A program made the translations under genes and the position numbers. A stretch of DNA of 64,000 nucleotides from Sandaracinaceae bacterium (GTDB taxonomy: Bacteria > Myxococcota_A > Polyangia > Polyangiales > Sandaracinaceae). This document shows positions 8,291 to 17,717 of the stretch, piece by piece; position 1 is the first letter of the stretch, and the number at the start of each line of letters is the position of its first letter. The notes under the pieces were generated by a model. It was not told where the DNA came from, made no database searches, and saw only the letters and a list, made by a program, of their open reading frames with translations. The stretch is from the NCBI GenBank assembly GCA_019637095.1, contig JAHBWG010000052.1, positions 1 through 64,000 of the forward strand. The letters are read 5' to 3'.

Positions 8291-10141
8291 ATGCGCGCGC
8301 TCGCCCTCTCGCTCGTGCTGCTCGCCTGCGACGGCGCCCCGGGTCCGCTCGACGCGGCCTCGGACGACGCGTCGCGCGACGGGGCCCGCTGCCTCGACGA
8401 CGCGCGCGTCGAGGTGTGCGCCGGCGGCGCGTGCGAGACGACGCGCTGCCGCGGCGACGCGCTCTGCGTCGAGGCCGCGTGCGTCCCGTGGGCCGAGGCG
8501 GACTTCACCTGCGGGTTCGAGCTCACGCGGAGCGCCGCCGTCCAGCGACAAGTCTTCGTGCAGGTCGACAGGGGAGGCTTCCCGCGCGCGCAGGTCCACT
8601 CGCTGCGCTTCGACTTCGGCGACGGCGTCGCCGGCTGGGGCGAGACGCTGCGCCACACGTACGCCGCGCCCGGCGTCTACCTCGTCACGCTCGACGTGCG
8701 CACGCGCGAGGGCCGCACGTGCCAGCGCCGCGAGCTCGCCGTGATCGATCCGCCCGCCGCCCACGACCCGCTGCGCCTCACGGTGAACGAGATCCCCGAG
8801 CTGCTGAACGGGAGCCTCCCGATCGAGCGGCCGGGCGCGCCGCCCGAGCGCTTCGTGCTCGCGCTGCCGCCCGAGGGCTTCACCGTCGACGTCGCCGCGC
8901 TCGAGGCGCCGGGCGATCCCGTCGAGGGCCTCGCGCTCTTCGCGGGCGAGCGCGCGCTCACCGAGGGCCTGCGCTTCGAGGACGGCCCGATCCGGCGCGG
9001 CACGTGGCGGGCGGACGCGCCGCTCCCGATCGGGGCGCTCACGTTCGCCCTCGAGGCGCGCACGCGGAGCGGCCGCGCGCTGCGGCGCGAGCTCACCGTC
9101 GAGATCGTGCCGTTCGGTCCGAGCCAGCGCCCCGCCGAGCCGCCGATCCTCTGGCTCTTGCGCGGCGACGTCGACGTCTTCACCACGCGGCGCGAGGGGG
9201 ATCGGTTGCTGAGCACGCCAGCCCCGAACGGCCTGCCGGATCTGGCGGAGGAGCTCGCGCTGATCGGCGCGCAGGGGCCCGACGCCGCGGCGAACGCGCG
9301 CTACCTGCGCTGGATCGAGGACGAGATCCGGGCGGAGGTCTACCGGATCTACGGCGTCACGCCGGACGGCACGCCGAGAGACGACATCCCGCTCGCGATC
9401 GCGTGGCACCACGAGCCGGGCGCGCCCGACCCGGCGGCGTTCTCGCCGTCGGGCGCCTTCTCGATGATGCGCTTCGGCGGGACGTTCGACGGCTACGTCG
9501 GCTTCTCGCGCATCTCGCCGTGGTACGCGGAGCGCATCGACGACAGCACCGCCGAGTACGGCGTCGCGACGGCCGGCCTGGTGAGCATCCTGATCTCGAC
9601 GCCGGTGATCTCCGACGTGCTCGCGCCGCTCGCGGCGACGCCGGTCGGCGCGCACCCGCTCGACGCCGCGGCGCTCGATCCGGCGTTCGACGCGTACGCG
9701 CTCGACGCGGACCCCGACGTGCTCGCGCGCCACACGACGCTGAGGACGATCGCGCGCTACCTCGCGCTCGTCGTGTCGTCGGTGACCGCGCACGAGATGG
9801 GGCACGCGATGGGCCTGATGCCGAACGGGATCCCGCCGGCCGGGTTCTTCGGCGACGTGACGGACGTCCCGTTCGTGAGCCCGGCGCGCACGAACCGCTG
9901 GCACGCCGACCTGCCGGGGCTGAACCTGATGCAGGCGGGCGGCGACTACCTCGGCGTGATCGACGACGCGCTGCGCGTGCTCGAGCTGCCGCGCGGCGTG
10001 GACCTGATCCGCATCGCGGAGATCCTCGCGCTCGAGAACCGGCTCTCCGCGTACTCGCGCGCGTACATGCAAGGTCGCTTGACGTACCTGGACGACGGCT
10101 CGGGCGAAGGGACGCTGCGCGTCGGCTGCCGGCATCGATGA
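8291..10141 (+). CDS. PKD-domain lipoprotein with zinc-metalloprotease motif
   Basis: 616 residues. Signal peptide with lipobox LLAC within the first 14 residues, then a cysteine-rich linker. A PKD-like domain follows at about residues 80-150, shown by FDFGDG (107-112) and HTYAAPGVYLVTLDV. The C-terminal half contains H501-E502-M-G-H505-AMGL, the HExxH zinc site of zincin proteases, with a following conserved Gly. A surface protease or adhesin/protease is the likely role; the third ligand cannot be assigned by eye. The gene lies just downstream of the esterase lipoprotein. No pro-region is obvious. Confidence 0.7.
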   Translation: MRALALSLVLLACDGAPGPLDAASDDASRDGARCLDDARVEVCAGGACETTRCRGDALCVEAACVPWAEADFTCGFELTRSAAVQRQVFVQVDRGGFPRAQVHSLRFDFGDGVAGWGETLRHTYAAPGVYLVTLDVRTREGRTCQRRELAVIDPPAAHDPLRLTVNEIPELLNGSLPIERPGAPPERFVLALPPEGFTVDVAALEAPGDPVEGLALFAGERALTEGLRFEDGPIRRGTWRADAPLPIGALTFALEARTRSGRALRRELTVEIVPFGPSQRPAEPPILWLLRGDVDVFTTRREGDRLLSTPAPNGLPDLAEELALIGAQGPDAAANARYLRWIEDEIRAEVYRIYGVTPDGTPRDDIPLAIAWHHEPGAPDPAAFSPSGAFSMMRFGGTFDGYVGFSRISPWYAERIDDSTAEYGVATAGLVSILISTPVISDVLAPLAATPVGAHPLDAAALDPAFDAYALDADPDVLARHTTLRTIARYLALVVSSVTAHEMGHAMGLMPNGIPPAGFFGDVTDVPFVSPARTNRWHADLPGLNLMQAGGDYLGVIDDALRVLELPRGVDLIRIAEILALENRLSAYSRAYMQGRLTYLDDGSGEGTLRVGCRHR

Positions 10142-10192
10142 CGCCCGCGCCTCGGGCTCCTCGCGGCGCGCGCGCGTGCTATCCTGTCGGCC

Positions 10193-11911
10193 GTGAGCGA
10201 CGCGCAGGCGAGCAAGCTCGTCGGGACCCTCGTGGCGGACCGCTTCCGGGTCGAGAGCAAGCTCGCGGCGGGCGGGATGGGCGTCGTCTACCTCGCCGAG
10301 CAGGTGCCGCTCGGGCGGCGCGTGGCGCTGAAGATCCTCGACACGACGCAGCTCGACGAGGACCGCGCCAAGAACTTCGGCGATCGCTTCTTCCTCGAGG
10401 CCGCCGCGGTCGCGAAGCTCCAGCACCCGAACACGATCACCGTCTACGACTTCGGCAAGGCGTCGGACGCGCTCTACTACTACGCGATGGAGTTCGTGGA
10501 CGGCGCGAGCCTCGCGCAGTACGTCCACGACCGGGGCCCGCTCGACGCCGGCGGGGCGATCCACGTGGGCCTGCAGATCTGCGGCTCGCTCCGGGAGGCG
10601 CACCTCGCGGGGCTGATCCACCGCGACCTCAAGCCCGGCAACGTGATGCTCACGTCGCGGCTCGAGGACCCGCTCTTCGTGAAGGTGCTCGACTTCGGGC
10701 TCGTGAAGGTGATGGGCGCCGAGGAGGTCGAGGCGAGCGACCTGACGCAGAGCGGGGTGCTGCTCGGCTCGCCGCGCTACATGGCGCCCGAGCAGGTGCT
10801 GCGCTTCGACCTCGACGCGCGCTGCGACATCTACGCGCTCGGCGGCGTGCTCTATCACGCGCTCACCGGCTACCCGCCGTTCCGGCACGGCTCGCAGTTC
10901 GAGGTGCTGCGCGCCCAAGTCGAAGAGCAGCCGGCGCGGCTCGCGGAGGTCTACCCGTTCTGCAGGGCGACGCCGCGCCTCGAGGCGGTCGTGATGCGCT
11001 GCCTCGCGAAGGAGCGGCGCGACCGCTACCAGGACATGGCGGAGCTCGCCGGCGAGCTCGTCGCGTGCGCGCGCGAGCTCGGCATCGAGGCGAGCCTCGG
11101 CGGCGCGCTGCGCGGGCAGGTCTCGAGCCCGGGCACGACCATCCCGCCCGAGGCGCGCCTCGCGGGCGCGAGCCACCCGGCGGTCGGCTACGCGTCGCAG
11201 CACACGTCGCCCTCGGTCTCGCTCGGCCCGTCCTCGAGCGGCGCGTACGATCCCTCGCACGCGAGCGGGCTGCACACCGCCGCGCTCTCGACGAGCTCGG
11301 TCGCGTCCGTCGTGACGCCGATGGCCGCGCCGACGCCGCCCTCGCGCGGTGGCGCCGCGATCGCGCTCGTCGCGCTCGCCGCGCTCGCGGTCCTCGCCGC
11401 CGGCGCCGGCGTGTTCGCCGTCGTCGCGTTCGGGGCTGGCGACGACGACGTCGTGCGCCCCGTCGAGGTGGCCGAGGCGCCGCCGCCCGCACCAGAGCCC
11501 GCGCCGCCGGTGGTCACGGCGCCGCCCGTCGCGCCGCCCGTGGCGACGCCGGCGACGAGCGCCGTGCGCGTCGAGACCGAGCCGCCGGGAGCGCGCGTGC
11601 GCCGCGGCGACGTGGACCTCGGCGACGCGCCGTTCAGCGTGGACATCCCCGAGGGCGAGCAGTGGGAGCTCACCGTCAGCCTCGACGGACACGAGACGCG
11701 CACCGTGCTCGCGACGCCGGGGCGCGACGTCCTGCACGTCCGGCTCACGCCGACGGCCGCGGAGGCGCCGCGCGCCGGCCCGATCCGCCGCGGGGGCTCC
11801 TCGATCGCGCCGCCCGCGCCCACCCCGCACTCGCTCGCGCCGACCCCGCCGCCGAGCACCACGCCGCGCTACCAGGATCGCGGAGATCTACGCCACCCGT
11901 GGGCGCGCTGA
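10193..11911 (+). CDS. membrane Ser/Thr protein kinase with PEGA domain
   Basis: 572 residues from GTG. Complete Hanks-type kinase: glycine loop AAGGMGVVY (25-33), K47 in VALKIL, catalytic loop H143-R-D145-LKPGN, D167-F-G and MAPEQ. After a Ser/Pro-rich juxtamembrane region comes one membrane helix at about 386-414, then a Pro-rich stalk and a PEGA domain (VETEPPGARV to DGHETRTV, roughly 458-525). The kinase faces the cytoplasm and the PEGA tail the periplasm, the usual myxobacterial receptor-kinase plan. It heads a row with a TPR protein (14 bases later) and a binding-protein lipoprotein, which may provide its signal. Confidence 0.93.
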   Translation: MSDAQASKLVGTLVADRFRVESKLAAGGMGVVYLAEQVPLGRRVALKILDTTQLDEDRAKNFGDRFFLEAAAVAKLQHPNTITVYDFGKASDALYYYAMEFVDGASLAQYVHDRGPLDAGGAIHVGLQICGSLREAHLAGLIHRDLKPGNVMLTSRLEDPLFVKVLDFGLVKVMGAEEVEASDLTQSGVLLGSPRYMAPEQVLRFDLDARCDIYALGGVLYHALTGYPPFRHGSQFEVLRAQVEEQPARLAEVYPFCRATPRLEAVVMRCLAKERRDRYQDMAELAGELVACARELGIEASLGGALRGQVSSPGTTIPPEARLAGASHPAVGYASQHTSPSVSLGPSSSGAYDPSHASGLHTAALSTSSVASVVTPMAAPTPPSRGGAAIALVALAALAVLAAGAGVFAVVAFGAGDDDVVRPVEVAEAPPPAPEPAPPVVTAPPVAPPVATPATSAVRVETEPPGARVRRGDVDLGDAPFSVDIPEGEQWELTVSLDGHETRTVLATPGRDVLHVRLTPTAAEAPRAGPIRRGGSSIAPPAPTPHSLAPTPPPSTTPRYQDRGDLRHPWAR

Positions 11912-11925
11912 GGTAGCCTCCCGCC

Positions 11926-12678
11926 GTGGCCGTACGGCAAGCGCTCGCGGTCTTCGTCTTGTCCCTCGCCCTCGCCGGCGTGACGCGCGCCGGCGCGCAG
12001 GCCAACACGGCCGCCGACCAGCGCGCGCTCGCGCTCTACGAGCAGGGCTCGAGCGCCTACACCGAGGGGCGCTACGAGGACGCCATCCGCCTCTTCACCG
12101 AGGCCTACGAGCTCAGCCCGCGCCCGCTGCTGCTCTACAACCTCGCGAACGCGTACGAGCGCGTGGGCCGCTACGCCGACGCGGTGCAGATGCTCGAGTA
12201 CTTCCAGCCGCACGCGCCGTACGCCGAGCGCGCGGTGATCCAGTCGCGCATCACGAACCTGCGCGCCCGCGTCGAGGCGGGCGAGGGGACGAGCGGCGCC
12301 CGCGGCGGCGGCGGCGGCGGCGGCGCGCTCGTGCCGGCGGGGATCGGCGTCGCGGCGGGCGGGCTCGCGCTCGTCGCGGCGGGCGTCGTCTTCGGCGTGC
12401 TCGCGCTCGACGCGCGCGCGAGCGCCGAGGGGCAGTGCCGGGACGCGGGCGATGGCCGCACCGTGTGCACCGGCGCCGCGGACGGCGCGCTCGCGGACGC
12501 CGAGCTGTTCGCGCTGCTCGCCGACGTCGGGCTCATCGGTGGCGGCGTGGTGGCGGCGGCCGGCGTGGTGCTCCTGATCGTCGGCGCCGCGGGCGGCGGC
12601 GGGAGCTCGGCCGCGATCGCGCCCGACGTCAGGATCGGGCTGAGCGGCGGCACGCTCGGCGTGCGGGGGCGGTTCTGA
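11926..12678 (+). CDS. TPR protein with signal peptide and membrane helices
   Basis: 250 residues from GTG. Signal-like N-terminus ending AGAQA, then tetratricopeptide repeats (ALYEQGSSAYTEGRYEDAIRL, LLYNLANAYERVGRYADAV). A glycine run precedes two long hydrophobic segments near residues 137-162 and 195-220. This layout (TPR plus C-terminal membrane anchor) accompanies many myxobacterial Ser/Thr kinases. It follows the kinase by 14 bases, and its TGA overlaps the next ATG by one base, so the three genes are probably an operon. Role as a scaffold is inference. Confidence 0.75.
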   Translation: MAVRQALAVFVLSLALAGVTRAGAQANTAADQRALALYEQGSSAYTEGRYEDAIRLFTEAYELSPRPLLLYNLANAYERVGRYADAVQMLEYFQPHAPYAERAVIQSRITNLRARVEAGEGTSGARGGGGGGGALVPAGIGVAAGGLALVAAGVVFGVLALDARASAEGQCRDAGDGRTVCTGAADGALADAELFALLADVGLIGGGVVAAAGVVLLIVGAAGGGGSSAAIAPDVRIGLSGGTLGVRGRF

Positions 12679-14054
12679 TGCGCGCGCTCGCGGCGCTCGC
12701 GGCGCTCGCGCTCGGCGGCTGCTCGCTCGGCAACCCCGCGCGCGACGACTGCCGCTCGAGCGACGAGTGCCGCGCCCTCTTCGGCGGCGGCTTCTACTGC
12801 GAGCCGGACACCGGCCGCTGCGAGAGCGCGCTCACCGACGCGTGCCCGGAGGTCTTCCCCGCGGGCGCGCACGACGCGCCCGGGACGATCCTGCTCGGCA
12901 CGATCTTCGACCGCGCGAGCCCGAACCAGCGCGCGCGCGAGCGCGCGGCGCGCCTCGCCGTCGCCGGCCTCGACGAGCGCGGCGGGATCGACGGCCGCCG
13001 CGTCGCGCTCCTGCACTGCGACACGTCGGTGGCGCCCGCGCTCGAGCTCGCGGCGCACCTCGTGCGCGCCGGCGTCCCCGCGATCGTGGGGCCGTCGAGC
13101 TCGTCGAACGTGGAGGCGGTGTTCAGCGCGCACCGCGCGAGCGGCGTGCTCGTGATCTCTCCGTCCGCGACCGCGCCGCAGCTCGACGCGCTCGACTCCA
13201 GCACGCCCGGCCTGCTCTGGCGGACCGCGCCGCCGGACGACCTCCAGACCGACGTGGTCGTCGCAGAGCTCGTCAGCGCCGGCACGAGCTCGATCGGCAT
13301 CGTCACGCGGCAGAACGACACCTACGCGCAGGCGCTCTCGGTGCGGATCCAGGCGCGCGCGCGCGACGCGGCGATCACCGTCGGGCGCACGCCGCAGTTC
13401 GCGGACGCGGCCGCGATCGCGGGCGCCGCCGCCGACGTGGTCGCGGGCGGCGCGCCGAGCGCGGTGCTCTTCATCTCGGCGCAGGTCGCCGACGCCGCCG
13501 CGTTCCTCGACGCGACCGCGGCGATCGACGCGTACGACGGCGTGACGATCGTGCTCACCGACGCCGCCGCCAACGAGGACCTGTTGTCGCGGACCGACGC
13601 GGGGCGCGCGCGGTTCGGCCAGGTCGTCGCGACGCGGCCGGCGACGCCCGACACGGTCATCACGAGCGAGTTCCGCAGCGCCTACCGCGCCGCCAACGAG
13701 GACGAGGACCCGCTCCTGTTCTCGTTCACCGCGCACGCGTACGACGCGACCGCGCTCGTCCTGCTCGGGACGGGCGCCGCGCTCGGCGCGAGCGACACCG
13801 TCACCGGCGCCGCGATCGCGGAGGGCATCACGCGCACCTACGGCGGCGGCCCGGCCCGCGAGCTCGTCGCCGCGAACTTCCTCGCGATCATCCAGGAGCT
13901 CCGGCGCGACGCGACCGGCGTCGACGTGATCGGCGCGTCCGGCCCGCTCGACTACGGCGAGGACGAGGAGCTCGTCAGCGGCGTCTACGACGTGCTCGCG
14001 ATCGACGCGGGCGGGCCGCGCTTCGTCGTGCTGCGCACCGTCGAAGCGCCCTGA
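12678..14054 (+). CDS. ABC-type substrate-binding lipoprotein (branched-chain amino-acid binding fold)
   Basis: 458 residues. Signal with lipobox LGGC, followed by a short cysteine-rich head (CRSSDECRALFGGGFYCEPDTGRC) and then a periplasmic binding-protein type I domain: ILLGTIFD, LAVAGLDERGGIDGRRV, VPAIVGPSSSSNVEA. The fold is that of Leu/Ile/Val-binding and amide-sensing proteins. No permease or ATPase gene is nearby, so it more likely senses a ligand for the co-transcribed kinase than feeds a transporter. ATG 12678 overlaps the preceding stop (TGATG). Confidence 0.82.
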   Translation: MRALAALAALALGGCSLGNPARDDCRSSDECRALFGGGFYCEPDTGRCESALTDACPEVFPAGAHDAPGTILLGTIFDRASPNQRARERAARLAVAGLDERGGIDGRRVALLHCDTSVAPALELAAHLVRAGVPAIVGPSSSSNVEAVFSAHRASGVLVISPSATAPQLDALDSSTPGLLWRTAPPDDLQTDVVVAELVSAGTSSIGIVTRQNDTYAQALSVRIQARARDAAITVGRTPQFADAAAIAGAAADVVAGGAPSAVLFISAQVADAAAFLDATAAIDAYDGVTIVLTDAAANEDLLSRTDAGRARFGQVVATRPATPDTVITSEFRSAYRAANEDEDPLLFSFTAHAYDATALVLLGTGAALGASDTVTGAAIAEGITRTYGGGPARELVAANFLAIIQELRRDATGVDVIGASGPLDYGEDEELVSGVYDVLAIDAGGPRFVVLRTVEAP

Positions 14055-14122
14055 GAATGACGAAATGACGAGGATCGTCCCCTCGGTCTCCGAGAATGAC
14101 GAAATGACGAGGATCGTCCCCT
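14053..14122. repeat. two tandem copies of a dispersed 31-bp repeat
   Basis: Copies at 14053-14083 and 14092-14122 are identical and include ATGACGAAATGACGAGGATC. The pair overlaps the stop codons of both converging genes. An inverted relative with one mismatch lies at 35453-35481, so this is a dispersed element of this genome. Confidence 0.8.
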
Positions 14123-15161
14123 AGCGTCGGGCGATCCCGGTGTACGGGGGGACGACGTCGATCACGTCGACCTCGGCGCGGCAGGCGCTCGCGCCGAGGT
14201 GGCCGTCGCGGACGACGAGCCAGAGGGCGTAGGTGCCGGGCACTTCGGGCGAGAGCCAGACGGTGTCGCGGACCGGGGCGAGGGAGATCGCCGGGTCGAA
14301 GTCGCCCGCGGTGGAGTACCACGCGTAGTAGGCGTTCTCGCGGCCCTCGACGAGCGCGCCGTCGAGCGCGACGACGGGGAAGGTCTCGAGCCACGCGCCG
14401 TCGTCGGGGTCGGGGCGCAGGTGCACCTCCGCGAGGCCCGAGACGACCGGGCGCTCGCCGCGCTCGGGGACGCAGTCGCGCGGGTCGCCCGCGCGCGCGC
14501 TCATCCAGACGTCGCCGATCGCGAAGCGCGGCGCGGGTGGGTTGGCGCCGAGCGCGGCGCGGCGCGTGACCGCGACGCGCTTGAACGCGCGCTCCGCGAG
14601 CACGCCGTCGACGAGGAGCTCGACGCTCACGGTGATCGGCACGCCGATCTCGTCGACGAGCAGCGCGGCGAGCTCGGGCGGCGCGCCGCTCGACGCGGCG
14701 AGCGCGTCGACGAGCGCGGCGATGCCGCGCGTGCAGGCCCACGGCGCGGCCGGGTCGGCGCACTCGCCCGGGACGATCGCCTCGCCGCCCTCGACCGCGA
14801 GCGCGGTGGTCAGCACCCCGCCCGGCTCGCAGCCGGGATCCACGACGGCGCCGCCGAACTGCTCCGCGCCGCCGACCCCGAACGCACCCGCGCCGACGAA
14901 GCCGGTCCCCATGAGCGCGTCGGCGCTCGGACACATCGACCAGCGCAGCTCGACCGCCCTGCCCTCCGCGCCGCCGATCACCGGCGAGAGGCGCGCCTCC
15001 TCGCCGGGCGCCACCTCCGGGCGGTCCGCGACGATCGCGAGGACGCGCGGGCGGCTCACGCGCGTCGCCGGCTCGAAGTCCGGCTCGACGCAGCCCGCCG
15101 CGAGCGCGGCAGAGAGCGCGGCAGAGAGCGCGAGCGACGCCGCGAGCGCTCCGCGCGTCAC
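14121..15161 (-). CDS. lipoprotein coupled to the TonB-dependent receptor
   Basis: 346 residues from GTG. Signal peptide rich in SAAL repeats with a lipobox cysteine (AAGCVEPDFEP). The mature part alternates beta-like segments with paired cysteines; a C-terminal Ig-like or PKD-like stretch (VPGTYALWLVVRDGHLGASACRAEVDVIDV) is visible. The GTGA start overlaps the stop of the TonB receptor gene by 4 bases, so the two are translationally coupled and this is probably the receptor's surface partner. Its stop codon lies inside the dispersed repeat. Confidence 0.75.
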   Translation of the reverse strand: MTRGALAASLALSAALSAALAAGCVEPDFEPATRVSRPRVLAIVADRPEVAPGEEARLSPVIGGAEGRAVELRWSMCPSADALMGTGFVGAGAFGVGGAEQFGGAVVDPGCEPGGVLTTALAVEGGEAIVPGECADPAAPWACTRGIAALVDALAASSGAPPELAALLVDEIGVPITVSVELLVDGVLAERAFKRVAVTRRAALGANPPAPRFAIGDVWMSARAGDPRDCVPERGERPVVSGLAEVHLRPDPDDGAWLETFPVVALDGALVEGRENAYYAWYSTAGDFDPAISLAPVRDTVWLSPEVPGTYALWLVVRDGHLGASACRAEVDVIDVVPPYTGIARR

Positions 15162-17641
15162 GATCCGGCCTCCGGGCGCGGCGGCGCCGCCTCTTCGCGG
15201 TCGGTGAAGCCGGGCTCGTAGAAGAAGCTCACGCCGACCGTCGGCAGGATCGGGATGCCGGGCAGCGGCTCCGTCGCGCGGAAGTCGTATTGATAGAGCA
15301 CGCCCTCCTGGCTCGGCGCGTTGTAGATGTTCTGGATGTCGACGAAGACCGCGCCGCGGAGCGGCCCGACGCGGAACTCGCGGTCCATCCGGACGTCGAG
15401 CCGGTGATAGAGCGGGAGCCGCTCGCTCAGCCCGCGGCGGTAGGGCGAGTAGGCGCCCGCGTCCGCGTCGAACGCGGCGCCGTCGACGCGCGTCGTCCAC
15501 GCGCCCGTCGCGAGCTGGAAGCGCACGCCGAAGCGCCATCCGTCGAAGCCGTAGCTCGCCGCGAGGTTCAGGACGTGCGTCTGATCGAACTGGAAGGGCA
15601 CGACGCGGCCGCCCTCGAGGAAGCGCTCCGAGCGCGAGAGCGTGTACGAGAGCCAGCCGAACAGGCCGTCGGCGAGGCGGCGGCGCAACAAGACTTCCAG
15701 TCCATAGGCTTGGCCCTGCCCGTCGCCGAGCGCGGTGACGCGGCGCAGCTGTCCGTCCTCGGCCGTCGTGATCGCGTCGGTCGCGCGCGTGAGCTGGAAG
15801 AAGCGCGTGTAGTAGCCGGTGACGCGCGCCTCGATGGACTCGGGCAGCGTCGCCTCGACGCCGAGCGAGCTCTGCCACGACCGCTCGGCGGGGAGCGCGG
15901 GGTTGCCGCCGCGCGGGCTCGCGCTGTAGGGGTTGGGCGGCTGCGAGAAGAGGCCGCTCGCCGCCTTGATCGCGAGCTCGGGCACGACCTGCCAGCGCGC
16001 GACCGCGCGCGGATCCGGGTAGGCGTCGGTGCGGATCGCGTGGTTCATCAGCTCGAAGCGGCCGCCCAGGCTCAGCTCGACCGGCGAGAACAGGAACACC
16101 TGCTCGAGGTAGAGCGCCGCGGTCTGGCTCACGAGCGTCTGGCCGACGGAGAGGAGCCGCGGATCGAAGATGGGGCGCGGGTACTCGCCGAAGCCGGGCG
16201 GCGTCGGCAAGGTCGCGCTCAGCCCGAAGAGGCTCGCGAGCACGTCGAGCCCGAAGCGCGTCTGGACCTCGGGGGACCAGCGCACCGACGCGTCGACGCG
16301 CAGCCCCGCGATGAACGACTCTTGCTCGAAGCGCAGCGACTCGCGCCCTGGCTGCGCGCTGTCGAAGCGGTTGCCGTCGCGGCCGAGCATCCCCGCGATC
16401 GAGAGCGTCGCGCCCTCGTCGAGGCGCACGCGCAGGCGCACGATCGCGCGCTGGAAGTCGATGCCGAGGTTCGTGCGCGCGCCCTCGGACGCGCGGCCGC
16501 CGGCGAGCGAGCCGCGCTGGTCGAACGAGTCCTCCGAGCCCAGCACGAGCACCGACGCGCGCACCCGATCGGAGAGGCGCAGCTCCGCGCGCACCGCGAC
16601 GTCGAGGTAGTAGAACTGGATGCCCGCGAACGGGTTGTGCACGAGGTCCTCCGCGGCGCGCCCGTAGACCTCCTGATAGATGGGGAACACGAGATCGTAG
16701 TAGCTGCGGCGGAACGAGGCGCTGATGCTCCCGAGCCGATCCGGAAGGACCAGCGTCGCGAGCACGCTGCCGCGGTACCCGTCGATCTGCACCTCCGCGC
16801 GGAACTCGCGCTCGAGCACGATCGGCGCCGTCTCGAGCGCGACGATGCCCGCGGTGTAGCGCCCGTACGAGACCGGGTAGCCGCCCGGGTAGAAGTGCAT
16901 CTCCTCGACGAGGCTCCCGTGCAGCACCGCGGGGCCGGCGACGAGGTGGTAGAGGATCGGCACCGGGAAGCCGTCGATGAAGTAGCCGGTGTTCTGGAAG
17001 TTCGCGCCGCGCACGAGGAAGTAGCCGACGCCGAACGGGCTGCGCGCGACGCCGGGCAGCGCGGCGACGACGCGCACCGGATCGCCGAACGTGCCCGGCA
17101 CGGTGGTGAGCTCGGCGCCGCGCAGCGTGATGCGCTCGGCCGCGCCGGTCTCGCGCCGCTCGACCTGGGCGGTGACGCCGAGCTCCGGCGCGTCGGGCGC
17201 GCGCACCTCGAGCGACGGCGCCGGCGCGTCGGGCTCGGCCGGCGCGGGCTCCGCCGCTTCGACCGCCTCCGGCGCTTCCGGCGCTTCCGGCGCTTCTGAC
17301 GCTCCTGGCGCAGGCGCGATCGCGTAGCGGAAGCGCACCCGCGCGCGGACGGGCACCCCGTCGCGCGTCGCCGGCGCGAAGCGGGCGCGCCGCGCCGCCT
17401 CGAGCACGAGCTCGCCGAGCGCCGGCTCCGGCGTCTCGATCACCGTCGCCTCCGCGACGCCGCCGTCCTCGTCGATCGTGAGCTCGACGAGCACCGACGC
17501 GTCCGCGGCGAGCGCCGACCCCGCCGGCGCGCTCACCTCCGGCGCCTCGATCAGCCGCGGCGCGACGAGCACCTGCGCCTGGGCACGCGGCGCCGCGACG
17601 AGCGCGAGCCCCAGCACACCGGCGATGAGAAGCCCCCGCAC
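15158..17641 (-). CDS. TonB-dependent outer-membrane receptor with N-terminal TonB_C-like domain
   Basis: 827 residues. Signal peptide (GLLIAGVLGLALVAAPRAQA) then, unusually for a receptor, a TonB C-terminal-like domain at about 24-110 (VELTIDEDGGVAEATVIE to VPVRARVRFRYAI). A Pro/Glu/Ala linker with EAPEAPEAPEA repeats leads to a plug domain (PGTFGDPVRVVAALPGV, FLVRGANFQNTGYFIDG) and a long beta-barrel ending near FFYEPGF. It should import or sense a large ligand. The start is ATG or GTG at 17641 in front of the signal sequence. The downstream lipoprotein overlaps by 4 bases. Confidence 0.88.
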   Translation of the reverse strand: MRGLLIAGVLGLALVAAPRAQAQVLVAPRLIEAPEVSAPAGSALAADASVLVELTIDEDGGVAEATVIETPEPALGELVLEAARRARFAPATRDGVPVRARVRFRYAIAPAPGASEAPEAPEAPEAVEAAEPAPAEPDAPAPSLEVRAPDAPELGVTAQVERRETGAAERITLRGAELTTVPGTFGDPVRVVAALPGVARSPFGVGYFLVRGANFQNTGYFIDGFPVPILYHLVAGPAVLHGSLVEEMHFYPGGYPVSYGRYTAGIVALETAPIVLEREFRAEVQIDGYRGSVLATLVLPDRLGSISASFRRSYYDLVFPIYQEVYGRAAEDLVHNPFAGIQFYYLDVAVRAELRLSDRVRASVLVLGSEDSFDQRGSLAGGRASEGARTNLGIDFQRAIVRLRVRLDEGATLSIAGMLGRDGNRFDSAQPGRESLRFEQESFIAGLRVDASVRWSPEVQTRFGLDVLASLFGLSATLPTPPGFGEYPRPIFDPRLLSVGQTLVSQTAALYLEQVFLFSPVELSLGGRFELMNHAIRTDAYPDPRAVARWQVVPELAIKAASGLFSQPPNPYSASPRGGNPALPAERSWQSSLGVEATLPESIEARVTGYYTRFFQLTRATDAITTAEDGQLRRVTALGDGQGQAYGLEVLLRRRLADGLFGWLSYTLSRSERFLEGGRVVPFQFDQTHVLNLAASYGFDGWRFGVRFQLATGAWTTRVDGAAFDADAGAYSPYRRGLSERLPLYHRLDVRMDREFRVGPLRGAVFVDIQNIYNAPSQEGVLYQYDFRATEPLPGIPILPTVGVSFFYEPGFTDREEAAPPRPEAGS

Positions 17642-17717
17642 GTCGCCGCGTACGGTACGCCGCCGAGGCCGCGCGCGGCACCTCGGATCGCGGCGGGTCG
17701 CGTGATCGAAGGAGCGA

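Noticed and set aside
7861-11916. 1,351-codon open reading on the plus strand, and similar very long Arg-rich readings on either strand
   Set aside because: They run across several real genes in another frame and show only Arg/Ala/Pro low-complexity; long open frames are expected by chance at this GC content.
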